Below are positions 21,411 to 32,760 of a stretch of 64,000 nucleotides of DNA, in pieces; the stretch's first letter is position 1, and the number at the start of each line of letters is the position of its first letter. The stretch spans positions 59,793,459-59,857,458 of the forward strand of contig NC_071392.1 of the NCBI RefSeq assembly GCF_022682495.2, read 5' to 3'. A program made the translations under genes and the position numbers. A model generated the notes under the pieces. It ran no database searches. It was not told the origin of the DNA and was given only the letters and a program-made list of their open reading frames with translations. Origin of the DNA: Desmodus rotundus. Its lineage: Eukaryota > Chordata > Mammalia > Chiroptera > Phyllostomidae.

Positions 21411-22060
21411 ATTCTAAGATTAGACTGGCATAGTTAACAGAGGATCCACGAGTGGTGAGAGACCTTGTTCTTTTTAGATAGCTGCAAGTGGATGGAGAAT
21501 GTGGTAGGCATATTTGCAGTCAGTGTAAATGTTGATCTTTTAGTCTTTTTTCTAGTTGTAAAGCCCTTATAAGGGCGATTAGCTCAGCTTTTTGATCCAA
21601 GGTATTGGGTGATAAGGGAGACCTCTCATTTTTGTGTGAATGGTAGTAACTATTACATATCCTGCTTTCCTCTGTCCATGAAGAACATAGCTGCTCCAGT
21701 CTATGAGCCAATTATGATCTGGTGAAGACAGAAGACTATCTGAAAGGTCAGTGCGAATTGCTATGGAATGTTTAAGGACCTCTATGGAGGAATGCTCAAG
21801 AGAAGAATGCTGAGGGTCTGGAAGTAAAGTGCCTGGGTTTACAACCATGCAGGTTGAGAGTGTAAGAGAAGGATGGTTTAAGAATAAGGTCTGGTATTGA
21901 GTGATGCAACTATTGGTGAGGAAGTGATAGTCATTATTTGTTAAGGAGGTTGATGTTCTTTTGCAGGGTTTAGATATGAAGGGGATGAGCATAAGTGAGC
22001 TTATTTGCCTCAGTTATGAGTTGGACCATCACTGCTAACCCCTGAGGCAAGTGAGCCAGA
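21410..22060 (-). pseudogene. pol: Provirus RNase H domain, broken
   Basis: The frames 21992-21579 and 21711-21520 together cover the region. The usual first catalytic motif reads IDWSSYVLHGQRKAGY, and the next motif reads LDQKAELIALIRALQL, where the catalytic Glu is present. At least one frameshift lies near 21700. RNase H removes the RNA strand after reverse transcription. Not functional. Confidence 0.7.
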
Positions 22061-22429
22061 CCTTAGCTATATTGTCAAAGGTCTTAGAAAAGTAGGCAAT
22101 GGCCTTCAAGTCAGGCCATACTTTTGTCCTAGGAGTCCTAGTGCAATGGCTCCCTTCTCATGTATGTAGAGAAAGAAAGGCTTATTGAGGTCTGGTAGTT
22201 CAGGGGCTGGAGCAGAGAGGAGATATTCTTTAAGAGTATCAAAGTGCTGGTGTAGGGGTGTTTCCCAGTGTAAGGGTTTATGTTCTGAACCTCAAAGTGC
22301 CTCATAAAAGGGTTTTTCTATAAGGCCATATTTTGGGATCCAAATGCAGAAGTATCCTGTTAGCCCAAAGAAGGCTCTGAGTTCCATTTTAATATGTGGT
22401 GGGTTTAGTGAGTCAATTAGTTCTAAACA

Positions 22430-23125
22430 CTGTGTAATGTTGGCCTATTATCTGGGTGAGAGGAGGAAGCCTAGGTAAGTGACAGTGCTCTGGTTGATTT
22501 GTGCCTTTGTGGAGACTTGGTAGCCTCTGTTTGCTAAGTGGGTGAGGAGAGTGATGGTGCTAGAGAGGGAGGTCTGGAGGTCTGGGCAACATAGGAGTAG
22601 ATCATCTACATATTGGAGGAGGGTGCTTCCTGGGAGAGAAAGCGAATATAAGTCTTGGGTCAGTGCCTGTCCAAATAGATGGGGGATATCCCAGAACCCA
22701 TGTGGGAAAGAAGTCCAATTAAGTTATGAGTATTGAGTATCAGGATCAGTCCAGGTGAAAGCAAAATTGTCCTGTAACCCTTGTGAAAGAGGAATTGTAA
22801 AGAAGGCATCCTTGAGGTCAAGAACAGTGAATATCTGTGTATTAGCAGGGATGGTATTGAGTAAGGAGTAGGGATTAGGGACAACTGTATGGAGATGGAT
22901 GGTTGACTCACTGATGATTTGTAGGTCCTGTACTGGTTGATAGGAACTATCTGGTTTCCTGACAGGGAGGATAGGAGTGTTGTAAGGAGAGATGGTGGAT
23001 CTTAGTAAGCCTGACTTGAAAAATTTGGTAATGAGGGGTTGAGACCCTTGAAGGCTTCTAGTTTAATTGGGTATTGTGAGCGACAAGAAAAAATGTGTGG
23101 GATCTTTCATGCAGATAGTGATGGG
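22430..23125 (-). pseudogene. pol: Provirus reverse transcriptase, broken
   Basis: Minus-strand frames give ISPYNTPILPVRKPD, DLKDAFFTIPLSQG and LLQYVDDLLLCCPD. The YVDD catalytic box is intact at 22601-22612. Stops and frameshifts around 22730 and 23080 split the domain. RT copies genomic RNA into DNA. Class I (gammaretrovirus-like) by motif content and by gene order after pro. Confidence 0.85.
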
Positions 23126-23560
23126 CTATATGTGATGTGTCCTCCCAGGAGAGTCAGTGTTCCAGGCCTCATGTGAGACCCTATTTACAACCTCAGGGGG
23201 ATTGGAGTTCAGGAGGTAGGTTGGGGTTGAGGAAGTCCCCAACAGTCTTAGAAAAGAAGTCTGAGGGTATAGAAAAATCTGAGTGCCTAGCTTAGTCATT
23301 AAATCTCTTCCAAGGAGAGGGGTAGGACAATTAGGAATTACTAAGAATGAGTGAGCAAAGACCTGATCTCCCAGAGCACAGAGGAGGCTAGGGGTTTGTA
23401 GGATGGCCTGAGGCCTTCCCTTGACCTCTGTGATGGAGATAGGAGAGGGAGACAAAGGGCTCAAAAACTCAGGAAGGGCAGAGTTATTGGCTCTGCTATC
23501 AGTTAAGATATTGATTAGCTTACCTGCAATGGAGAGAGTTCACTGAGGCTTGGCCAATTC
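23126..23560 (-). pseudogene. pro: Provirus protease, active site lost
   Basis: One readable frame covers most of the protease. It begins with INILTDSRANNSALPEF and continues to PTPLLGRDLMTKLG, the conserved C-terminal part of the fold. The active site, normally Asp-Thr/Ser-Gly, reads Asp-Ser-Arg (23492-23500), so the Gly is lost. Retroviral protease acts as a dimer to cut Gag and Pol; this one should be inactive even though its frame is the best preserved of the provirus. The frame runs on to the RT junction at about 23126. Confidence 0.8.
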
Positions 23561-23599
23561 ATGGTACAAAGTGGAGCAAGTTCTAATGCTGGGGCTGAT

Positions 23600-25203
23600 C
23601 AGTCCAATGTCTGGAGGAGGCCAAGGAGGTCCATGGGTATGGAGTGAGCCCCTCTAGGAGTGCCTGCTGGTTCTGAAAGGGGAGTTCAATCTCCTCCCTT
23701 GAGGAGAGGGTGATCCTTCTTCCAATGCCCTATTTACAACATGGGCACAGTCCCACTGGCTGCTGCATTTTCTTAGGGCACTCTTTGCTCCAGTGACCCT
23801 CTTGTTTGCAGTTGAAGCAGGTTCGGGGCCCAAGTGCCAGTGATGTCTGTCTTCACTGCTGCATCGGGAGCCTTGGGTAAGTCCCTCCCTGAAAAGTCCC
23901 CTCAATTACAGAGGCTAAAATTTGGAAAACCTCTTTTTGCTCCCAGGATCATTGTTGTTCCCATTCTCTCTTCTCCTCTTTTCTATCCTCATAATGATTG
24001 CTAAAGACTTTGAAAGCCATATTGACTGACCCTGATCGTGGGGTCTGAGGGACCTTTTTTAGCTTTCAGAGTTTGCACTGAATGTCAAACAGGAGCTGAC
24101 TGGGAGATGAAGTGCATCACTAGGATAGACTGACCCTCTCTAGAATTGGGGTCTAGTCTTGTGCAGATGCCAAAAACCTCAGAGAGCCTGGAGAGGAAAG
24201 GGACAGGATTCTCATCTGGCCCTTAAGTGATTTACTTAATGTTAGGAAACAGGCTTAGTAGGGGCCCACTTCATTCTTTCTATGAGGTAGGAGAGCATGT
24301 GATCCCATTTACCACACTCAGGGGAATTAGTTTGGTGGTCCCAATTGGGGTCCTGGTCAGGGAGAGCCACAGCACTGGAGACATAAGTATTAGGCTGCCT
24401 CTGATTTTGTCATCCCCATAATCCCATGCCTTGGCCCAATTACAGCCTCTCTCTCCCAAAATGGTACATGTAGAAAAGATAATGTGAATATCTGTCCAGG
24501 AGAGGTCACATCAGAGGGTGAGATATTCAAACTTCTTTGTAAACTTAGCTGGGTCATCTGAAAAACTGCTGAGTCTGACCTCAATTTGGGAGAGGTCTGA
24601 CATTCAAAAGGGAGCCTGGAGCTGAATAATACCCTCTAATCCAGCAACCACACAGAAAGGGAGCCGGGTTGCAAGTTTAGGAGGTTCCTGAAAGAGATGG
24701 GCTTAACAAGTATGGATAGGAGAAACCCAGTCTGAAAGGGGTGCAGGGAGAGAGATCTGAGGAGGACAAGTAGGGAAAAGAGGTGAAAGGGGTGTTGAAG
24801 GGTCACATGAAGGGGGATATGGAGGAGGAAGATCAGGGAGGGAGAGATCATATGAATCTTGGAAAGATGGAGTAGGAAGAGAAGTAGATATAAGTAGGAG
24901 CATGAGACAGGAAGAATGGAGATTAGGATGATGAAAGAGTTTGAAAAAGGCCTGAACATGAGGAACTTCAGACCATTTCTTAGAATGACAACAGTACAGG
25001 TCAAGTTGGAGAATAGTATTATAATTAACAGTTGAATCCATGGGCCAGACTTCCTGGTCACCCAGTTTGTATTGAAGTCAGGCCATATTGCAATATAAAA
25101 TCCAGTGCTTGGGCTTGAGGTCAGTAAGTCCCAGAGCCTGCAAGTTCTTAAGTAGATATTCCAATGGGGAGTCCTTGGATGGGGTCGATTGAGTATTGCC
25201 CAT
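23600..25203 (-). pseudogene. gag: Provirus gag, broken
   Basis: It starts at the ATG at 25203 with MGNTQSTPSKD, a Met-Gly myristoylation-type start for matrix. The frame stops at 25078 and continues shifted (25041-24703) with NYNTILQLDLYC and WSEVPHVQAFF. Next comes a proline-rich stretch including PPPYPP (about 24820), the PPxY late-domain type that recruits the budding machinery. Capsid traces follow around 24584-24100. One CCHC zinc knuckle of nucleocapsid lies at 23778-23819. Multiple frameshifts and stops; no Gag could be made. Confidence 0.85.
23778..23819 (-). other. Nucleocapsid CCHC zinc-knuckle motif
   Basis: The minus strand reads CFNCKQEGHWSKEC, a perfect C-x2-C-x4-H-x4-C knuckle. 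One knuckle is the gammaretroviral arrangement. Confidence 0.85.
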
Positions 25204-25794
25204 GGTGAGAACTATGAAAAAGAAAAGGGAAGAATATCTCAGGGACAAGAACAGACAGGGTGGGGAGGTTTGAGAAGGGCGTTCCCAACTCAAATGACCT
25301 AGAGACCTGTGGCCAGGATCAAGTGTCCTTGAGCCTGACAGCAGACTGACCATGCATATCTGCCTCAGAGCCAGGCATCCCTGAGCCCTGAGATCAGACC
25401 AAACCAGGAGGGTGTGTCTCAGAGCCAGGTGTCCCAGAGACCCGAGAGCAGACCAAACCAGGGAGATGGTTGGAGGTATCCTTCCCAGCCAAAAGTCTGG
25501 GATAGTGATAGAGTCAGTACTGGAGTTTACAACAAAACAAGGGGATAAACTATCACTTTTGACAAAGCAAATGTTTTTGTCCCAAGATTTAGAGAGTCTT
25601 ACCTATCACTGGCCATCAAGGTGGGTGAGGAGAGGGCTGTCCACAGAGTCCGGAGAGGTGGAGAAGGATTGTAACTTTCTCTCCAAACCGCACAGAGACA
25701 GGGTTAGGGGGTTAGCCCAGGTTCAGCTTCTTTTGTCCACTGCCTCCTAGTCATAAGTCCCAGGAGGCTGGAGGAGAGGAAGAAATAGAGAATG

Positions 25795-25812
25795 TCCCTG
25801 TATGTTCCACCA
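25795..25812 (-). other. Candidate primer-binding site of the provirus
   Basis: The minus strand reads TGGTGGAACATACAGGGA, 28 bases inside the LTR end at 25841. TGG start and position fit a PBS; the tRNA is not assigned and the gap is long, so other placements are possible. Confidence 0.4.
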
Positions 25813-25840
25813 AATGGTAGGTAGTTGGTGATGCAGCCTG

Positions 25841-26217
25841 TGAAAGAATTCACAAAGAGAAAAAAGTGCAGAGTAAAAGTTTTTCTTTTTACTTTCCCAA
25901 AGGAGGGAAAGGGTTAGGTGGGGGAAAGTGTACCAGACCTGAGGGATTTGGACTTTGGGCTTTTATTAGGTAATGGGATGGTTGTAGAGCAGGATGTTTC
26001 AGTTAAGCTGAAACCTTTTCTGGTCATTGTGGTGTGGTATATCCTGTTTCATAAGTTCCTGGAGCCTCTATGCCTTCAGGGTGCTTGCACTAAATTTCTA
26101 GTCCTGAGGATAAAGGTTCATAAAGCAATTAGGGTCAGTCACGCTTTCTTGGGTCCAGCTAGCTCTGGTAAGGAAGGCCTGAAAAACAAAAGGTTTTTGT
26201 CCTATTAATGAGTATAT
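25841..26217 (-). mobile_element. 5' LTR of the provirus, truncated
   Basis: Aligns with 17980-18360 in the same orientation. The homology ends near 26205, where another LTR (26218-26732) begins, so the U3 start is missing. Confidence 0.8.
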
Positions 26218-26732
26218 TGCTGATGGTTGGCTTAAGAAATTAAATTCACATGAGACAATTTAACAAGAGAAAATCAAATTTAATTTTGTATATATAGGGG
26301 CTCCATAAGAATGTAGGTTTTCCACAGATAGTCAGACAATTGGAGCATATATGCCATTCTAAACTAAGGAAAATTGGTAGGAGCTTGAAATTTCAAAGGG
26401 AAGGAATACAATTCACGTGAAGATATAAAATAAATGTTTGGTAACAAAAGTTTGTTAGACCATGAAGACAGTGGGACAGAGAGGAATTTGGTCTTCAAGC
26501 CCTGCAGGGTCTCCAAGTCCTACAGTGTCTCCCCTACCACATCTAGCCCATATTCTCTGTAGTAATCTCTGGTGATAGCTCTTTTCGTGGAACAGACCCT
26601 TTATCTAAATATTTATAGACAGTTAAGGAAAAGGTAAAAAGCTCTTTTTGAGCTTTTTTTTTAATCATCAGCATAAAGTAAGCTCACGCCAAAGAGACAG
26701 GTTTTGGGCTGGCAAAATCCTGCTCCCCTACA
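26218..26732 (-). mobile_element. Class I-like LTR, minus strand (family B)
   Basis: The minus strand begins TGTAGGGGAGCAGGATTTTG and ends near TTAAGCCAACCATCA. Its 3' part (AATTAAATTTGATTTTCTC...TGTCTCATGTGAATTTAATT) closely matches 31350-31450. A TATA-like element is near 26420. No target duplication seen. It abuts and truncates the provirus 5' LTR. Confidence 0.6.
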
Positions 26733-26805
26733 GTGTCTAGAAACTCATAATTACAGTAATAAATAAATTATATTAAATTACATTTTAAGAAGTATGCCAT
26801 GTAAC

Positions 26806-27034
26806 TGAAAATATTTTTTTAAAGATTCTATTTATTGATGGAGAGAAGAAGGGAGGGAGAAAGAAAGAGAGAGAAACATCAGCATGTAGTTGCCTCTTGA
26901 GCACCCCATACTGGGACTTGGCCTGCAACTGAGGCATGTACCCTGACTGGGAATTGAACCAGTGACCCTTTGGTTCATGCAGGTCGGTACTCAGTCCACT
27001 GAGCCCCACCAGACAGGGCAAATGAAAATATTTT
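26806..27034 (-). mobile_element. Ves SINE, minus strand, with 12-bp TSD
   Basis: SINE body 26818-27022; the reverse complement gives the head TGCCCTGTCTGGTGGGGCTCA and the tRNA-like B box (GGTTCAATTCC). TGAAAATATTTT repeats at 26806-26817 and 27023-27034. Mobilised by L1 machinery. Confidence 0.9.
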
Positions 27035-27459
27035 ATGGCACCGTCACTTTTAACAATCACTAGAAAATTAAGAAAAAATGTATCAAACATTTTGTTTTGC
27101 TTTTCTTTGTTTTCTTATGGTAATTAAATACATAACAACAGGAAAAACTAAATAATAATAATTCAAGGTAGAGTTTGTTATGAAAACTTACTAAATTTAT
27201 AATACAGTACGCTAAGTAGTAGGCTAAAAACAGACCATGGTACTTTAAATGAGTATCAGGAATCTAGGATATGTGGGCAAAAGGGACCACAAACTAAACC
27301 TGACAAGCTCAGGGAAGCCCGCATGGCTCAGAGATGAAAAGTAACCCACATAAGATGGTCTAAAATTAAAATTTTCTAACTAACTAAAAGTTCATGAGAG
27401 AATTTATGGTCTTTTGGTGCGGTGGTTGTACTTTGAGCAGTGGAGTAGAGGGGAGGAAA

Positions 27460-28200
27460 TTACTTTATTATTCCAAAGGCAAGTTTATCAGGTATGTGAT
27501 CCTAGGTGCAAAAAGACAACAGAAATGCTTAGTAAAGGTGAAGCTTGACAGTTGTTTTTGAAAAATACTGGCCTGGGACATGACTCTCCACCATGAACTG
27601 CTTTTAGTTAGAAAGTTTTAATTTCAGATCATCCTGTCACAGGTGGGCACAGGTAACCAGGTTCTTGGTGACTGAGAATAAAAAATTGAACCAAACACAT
27701 AGTTTATGGCAGAGAGAGCAGGTTTATTAAGTGACCCTCAGTGTCCAAAGGGATTCTTTTCATATAGGGTGGATATTTCCTGCTTAGTTTTGGTGGGTTT
27801 TTATTGAGCATGTGAGAGTAGTTATATTACTTTTAAACTACTTGCACACATGATCTCCCATGGTTTTCCTTCATTGCCCACTAGGGGTGGGGAACCACAA
27901 TGTTAATTTATCATAATGTTATTATAATGAAGCAGGAGTCATGCAGCAGTCACAGAAGCATCTTCTGCACAGGTGCAGTGATAATTCATCATGATTCTGT
28001 GCTTTTCCAGGAAGCCTGTCAACTGGCCTTAGAACAGGTTATCTATTCTACATCGATGTCCTTTGCCCTAGCCCTGGGCTGCCTCTGGAGTTTCCTCATT
28101 CCTGACTATCTTCTGCCTCAATCGTTGAGTTTATATGGCTGCCACACAGGCCCTTCCTGAGCTTGTCAGGTTTCACATGTGGTCCTTTTTTCCCCACAGC
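27460..28200 (-). repeat. Diverged copy of the 12258-12878 LTR family, split
   Basis: GGCCTGGGACATGACTC... AGTTAGAAAGTTTTAATTTCAG (27565-27630) and CACACAGGCCCTTCCTGAG...TTTCACATGTGGTC (28143-28185) match 12727-12865. The match is split by the LTR at 27635-28120. Confidence 0.65.
27635..28120 (-). mobile_element. LTR (family C), minus strand, nested in an older LTR
   Basis: The minus strand starts TGAGGCAGAAGATAG and ends CACCTGTGACA, with TTAATAAACCTGCTCTC as poly(A) signal. The flanks are ATCC and ATCG, a likely 4-bp duplication with one change. A 516-bp sister copy lies at 29515-30030. It interrupts the older LTR copy. Confidence 0.7.
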
Positions 28201-28417
28201 ACTGTCAAAATGCCAACACAGCAGGATTTATTGAATCACCATTACTTGTCAAACACCATTATGGCCTGATTATGTATGAAAGTCAAAATTCAAATATAAT
28301 AGAGCACCTACCCTTTGAGAAATTTATCTTTTTCTTGAACACAAAATGTGTAACATGGCTGAACTTAGGAGATGTTTATATAAGTCAATACAAATAATTA
28401 AATTAGTACAGGATTCT
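28201..28417. other. Unassigned stretch
   Basis: No repeat or coding signal recognised. Confidence 0.3.
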
Positions 28418-28565
28418 AATGTCCACCCATCAGAAGCACCAAGAAACATTCATTTTTAAATACAAATTCTTAAACCCTGAGAAATTCTAGTTCAGGAGGC
28501 CTGTGGAAGAATTTGTTTTTAAGTTTCTCAAGTGACTCATATTACCAGTTCTTCTTGGGAAATAT
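28418..28565. repeat. MER5-like hAT relic (tentative)
   Basis: CATCAGAAGCACC...AATACAAATTCTTAAACCC...TTCTAGTTCAGGAGGCCTG follows the internal order of the MER5/Charlie-type nonautonomous hAT element, heavily diverged. From memory of the family only. Confidence 0.4.
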
Positions 28566-29514
28566 TTAAATATTACTGGGAAAATATAATTAAAAACAAT
28601 ATGTTTCCAACCTAGGAAACTCCTTCACAAATATAGAATAGGAGAAACATAATTTTATTATTTAATAATCATTAAACTAGAATGGGATGGTCATTACAGA
28701 AATCTGTTAAGAGAAGAAAGAAATCTCACTCTTTTATATAGCCAAACAGATATGACTCATTATATGCACACTTTTCAAGATAAACAAAAACTGGCCCTCA
28801 TGTAAGAAAATTTGACAGCACCATTATCTACACACAATTTATCCTAAATCTACCTGGTAATTAGGTTTATCCAAGGTAATACAAATTTATCATATCTTTA
28901 TGATTGGGGGTAGTTTTGCAAGTAGGGCTAAGCTTCTACCTCCCAAAGAAACTGGAAGTTTGGGGTACTGGCTCTCTTTTCATTTGCATTCCCTTTATAG
29001 GCCCTTGAAAAAGATATTCCTGGGTTATAAAACTGGCAAGAGACTTTTTAGAAAATTTACATACATCTCAAAGAGGCAGAGGAAATATTTACAATTACAA
29101 GTATACAAAAAATAATTTAAGATATGGGAAGGGGACATATCTTCCCTTATTTTTAACAGGGAAATTTAGGCCTCTTATTTTTAGTTTTTATTTGCTCTTT
29201 GACTATTCATACAATATTCCCATCAATTAAGGTGGTCTGTGAATAAGACCACCTATAAAATAATAATTATGTTTCTTATTCTTTTAAATTTAAATTCCAA
29301 AGAGGTATTACACATGGGCAGTACAAGACTGAATACTTAAATGAGTAAATAAAGGAATTGAGGAGTAAATAAATGGATATTCTTTTCTACAAAGAGATTT
29401 CATGGGAGGTGTGCTATTCTATTTTACTTCCATGAATTCTTTGAGGTGATTTCAGCTTTGGATAGGAATTTCACTAGGTGACCTTCAAGGCCCCTTCCAC
29501 CAATGAGATACATA
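28566..29514. other. Unassigned AT-rich stretch
   Basis: No coding signal, SINE head or LTR ends seen. Confidence 0.3.
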
Positions 29515-30030
29515 TGTCACAGGTGGGCCAGGTAACCAGGTTCTTGGTCATTGTGGACAAAGAATTGAACCGAATACACAGAGTTTATAGCAGAGAGAGC
29601 AGATTTATTAAGAGATAGACACTCCACAGAACATGGGAGCAGGCCAACTTGGAGCAGAGATTGACTTCAGGAGCTGGAGGGATTCTATTCTTATAGGGAA
29701 GATCCTTCCCGGCTAGCTTTGGCAGGCTTTTATTGTGCATGTACAATTAGTTGTATTACTTTAAAGCTATAGCACATGTGGTCTCCCATGATTTTCCTTG
29801 ACTAGCCACTGGAGAACAGAGTTGCACAATGCTAATCTATTATAATGCTATTATAATGATGCAGGGGTCATGTAGCATCTTCTGTGCAGGTGCATTCATG
29901 GGTCACCATGATTCAGTGCTTTTCCAGAAAGCTGGAAAAACCTTAGAACAGGGTCTCTGTCCTGTATGGATGTCCTTTATCTTAGCCCTGGGGCACCTCT
30001 GGAGTTTCCTCCTTCCTTTCTCCTGCCTCA
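29515..30030 (-). mobile_element. LTR (family C), minus strand, second copy
   Basis: Same ends as 27635-28120 (TGTCACAGGTGGG on plus, TGCCTCA at the right) with the same poly(A) region TTAATAAATCTGCTCTC. Contains about 40 bp not in the first copy (29620-29670). No matching flanks, so the exact ends or the insertion history are uncertain. Confidence 0.65.
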
Positions 30031-31011
30031 GAGTGTCTGAATTAAATTACATTCAAGGATACATGGGTTTAAATAAAGCCGGAATGTTGGAAACACTAGT
30101 GCACTCTCTTCTGTTGTGAGATTATAGTCCCTGGGACAAAGATATTTTAGTGTTTGAGGTACCACTATTAGTAGAATTTATCACCATCCTATGGGATAAA
30201 AGTTATGGCCAAGTTGGCTACATCCATTAGAGAGTTTTTCACATAAGCGACAAAAATTCTAGGTGGCCAGAAATACAAAAGATAAATTAACCTGACATCT
30301 TTTATAATTCAATCATATCCCACAGTGAGATCGTAAAATTAACATAATACTCCAGAAAACAACAACCCTTGTATACTCTGCATGGGTTCTTATTAAAGGA
30401 ATAATACTTAGTCAAAAATCAAAATGTTAACATACTTTAGAGAAACTACTAAATAGCTAGATAAACATATTTCTTAAGGCGAGTGTTGGAGCCATTTATC
30501 AGATGACAAAAATTGCAAACCCCATCATATTATTGGATTATTCATAGATTATTTATTCCTATGTTTTCTTACTCCCAAATAATATACACATTCAAAAAGT
30601 CTTTTCAGTAAGTTACTTCCAAGGTTGTTCTGGGAGAAATCTTTCTGAATCCTTCTGAATCAAACTGTGCCTTATCTTAATTTTCTTTACACACAATTTT
30701 GGATTATTTTTAAAGGGTAACCTGTTTTTATTATCTGCAAGAAGAAAAATATTGTTTTATCATCAAGGAAACCAATAAATACATTTTGGACCAAGTAGAT
30801 ATATTATATTACTGGAATAGTGACACAAAGATGTCAGTTCTTCTAAATTTGTCTATGATCTTAATGTAAGCTATCAAATACAATTTTTTAACTCTCCTTT
30901 TTGCATGGATTGTAACTATTTTTTCAAAGCTTCAAAAGAACTATTTTTCAAACTATTTAATTTTTAAATTTAAATTAATCAAACTGAAATTGTACAAACA
31001 GAGATATATTA
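30031..31011. other. Unassigned AT-rich stretch
   Basis: Nothing recognised; no open frame with family features. Confidence 0.3.
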
Positions 31012-31240
31012 AAAAGTTTAAGCTTTGCCCTGGCTGGTGTGGCTCAGTGGATTAAGCACTGGTCTGGTTCAGTTCCCAGTCAAGGCACATGCCTGGGTTG
31101 CGGGCCAGGTCCCTCGTTAGGGTCATGCAAGAGGCAACCACACACTGATGTCTCTCTCTTTCTCTTTCTCCCTCCCTTCCCCTTTCTCTAAAAATAAATA
31201 AATAAAATCTTTAAAAAATTAAATTAAAAGTTTAAGCTTT
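31012..31240 (+). mobile_element. Ves SINE, plus strand, with 15-bp TSD
   Basis: Body 31027-31225 from GCCCTGGCTGGTGTGGCTCA to the AATAAAATCTTT tail. AAAAGTTTAAGCTTT repeats exactly at 31012-31026 and 31226-31240. About 20 bases are missing around the tRNA-like B box relative to the other copies. Confidence 0.95.
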
Positions 31241-31349
31241 AATCTGAAGAAAAGTCAATTTGAATTGGGTAACACCAAACCAAAAGTGGTTAGAAGCACT
31301 TATGGGAGAGGGGAAATTTCCTTTCCCTTCTTTCCTCTTTTAGTTCTTC

Positions 31350-31855
31350 TGGTTGACCTAAGAATAAATTTACATGAGACAGAATAACAGGAGGAAAACA
31401 AACCAAATTTAATTATGGATGTACATATGGGGTCTCCATAAGAACATGAGACCAAAGACAAATTGGGCAATTGAGGCTTATATGCTATATGGAATTAAGG
31501 TAAAACAATGGCAATAGTTTGAACTTCTAAAGGAATGAATGTAATTCATGGGTAGAAGAGAAAGAGCAAACATTTGATAAATAAGTTTTTGCTGGGCCAC
31601 CCAGAAATAATGAGACACAGAGGAAGTCTAAACAGATTTAGCAGGGTTACTCCCTGTTACCATAATTAGTTTATATTATGCTAAGGTGATAGTAGCTCTT
31701 ATTCTGGATCAGGTTTTTCCATCAAAATTCCTTTAGGCAGGTAAGGGGGAGGTAAAAGTATCTTCTTTAGTCTTTTTTTTTCTTAAAAATAATCAGCATA
31801 CAATTATCAGTATTTCAAAAAAGGCATATTTTGGGGGAAAACATTGCTCCCCATC
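31350..31855 (-). mobile_element. Class I-like LTR, minus strand (family B)
   Basis: Sister of 26218-26732: the shared phrases GGGGTCTCCATAAGAA, TTGAACTTCTAAAGGAA and GGGCCACCCAGAAATAATG line up in order. The right limit lies near CATTGCTCCCCATCA. No duplication found. Confidence 0.6.
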
Positions 31856-32760
31856 ATCATCCACCTGACAGGAATGCAGGGAGAGATTTTTATAGAAAAA
31901 AAATTTAGAAGGAAAGAAAATTATTGATTGGCTATATTTTAAAGCCTAGTTGGGTGTTTGTGATTGGTTGTTCTTAGGTTTCAATTTCATAACTTGATGC
32001 ATTTATAGGCTTGTTATTTTGGTTTGTTTCCATAGGTCACCATGATATTAGAGCTACCTCAATCTAATGGTTTCCTTGCTTACTTAATTTAACAGATATT
32101 AACCCATAAGGTCTTTCTGGAAGAAAAGGAGCATATTTATTCTGTCATTTTAAAATTATTTACAATGCTTTAATATTTTCATGCTATTTTCTTCAAGATA
32201 GTGTAATATCTAGAATGGATTTGTAGATCATCAGTCACTAGGAAAGGGTCAAATCCCAAGCTTAGCTTCTAGTTGAGGGCTTTGTCCACATATGCTCCGA
32301 ATACATTTAATGATATCGGAGGTATATAAGGTCTTCAAGAATGTAGACTTTGAGGTATTCTTCCAGGTCTGAAGAGTAACATATTTTTAAACATTACCTT
32401 CTGTCTTTCACACTAGATTACTTTTTTTTTCCCTATAAGAATAGGCATATTAAAGATTCCCAAAGGCCATCGAGGAGTCTTCTATCATGATTGAATTTTT
32501 ATGCTAAATTATCCTATCTAAAAATAAACTAACTCTAATTTGTGTAACTTTCCAAGAGATAGTAAAAAAATTGCAATAACACATTACTAAATATATTTCC
32601 TGATACTTTTCCATCCTGGGTAGTTGCTGATTTGCTTTTTGTAGATATACGAGAAACCTTTGATACACCATTGAATTTGTGGTTGTAATAACTTGCAAAT
32701 GGTGGAAGCTACACTTACTTCCTCCTGGTGCCAAACCAGATTTACATCTAAACTATAGAG
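31856..32760. other. Unassigned; first part may be LTR/ERV-related
   Basis: AAGCCTAGTTGGGTGTTTGTGATTGG and TAGAGCTACCTCAATCTAATGG (31950-32070) look like part of an old LTR element. The remainder shows nothing. Confidence 0.3.

Larger units (their letters stand above)
17980..26217 (-). mobile_element. Gammaretrovirus-like endogenous provirus, minus strand
   Basis: The order on the minus strand is 5' LTR (26217-25841), PBS candidate, gag (from 25203), pro (about 23560-23126), RT, RNase H, integrase (to about 20400), env (about 20400-19100) and 3' LTR (ending at 17980). About 8.2 kb, normal for a class I ERV. The LTRs share their U5 ends (TGAATGAATTCACAAAGAG / TGAAAGAATTCACAAAGAG on plus) but differ by many substitutions and indels, so the insertion is old. 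All genes are disabled. The far end of the 5' LTR is cut by another LTR at 26218. Confidence 0.9.

Noticed and set aside
30031..31011. Conserved noncoding element or exon
   Set aside because: No splice-site-bounded frame and no recognisable protein similarity; cannot be supported without comparison to other genomes.
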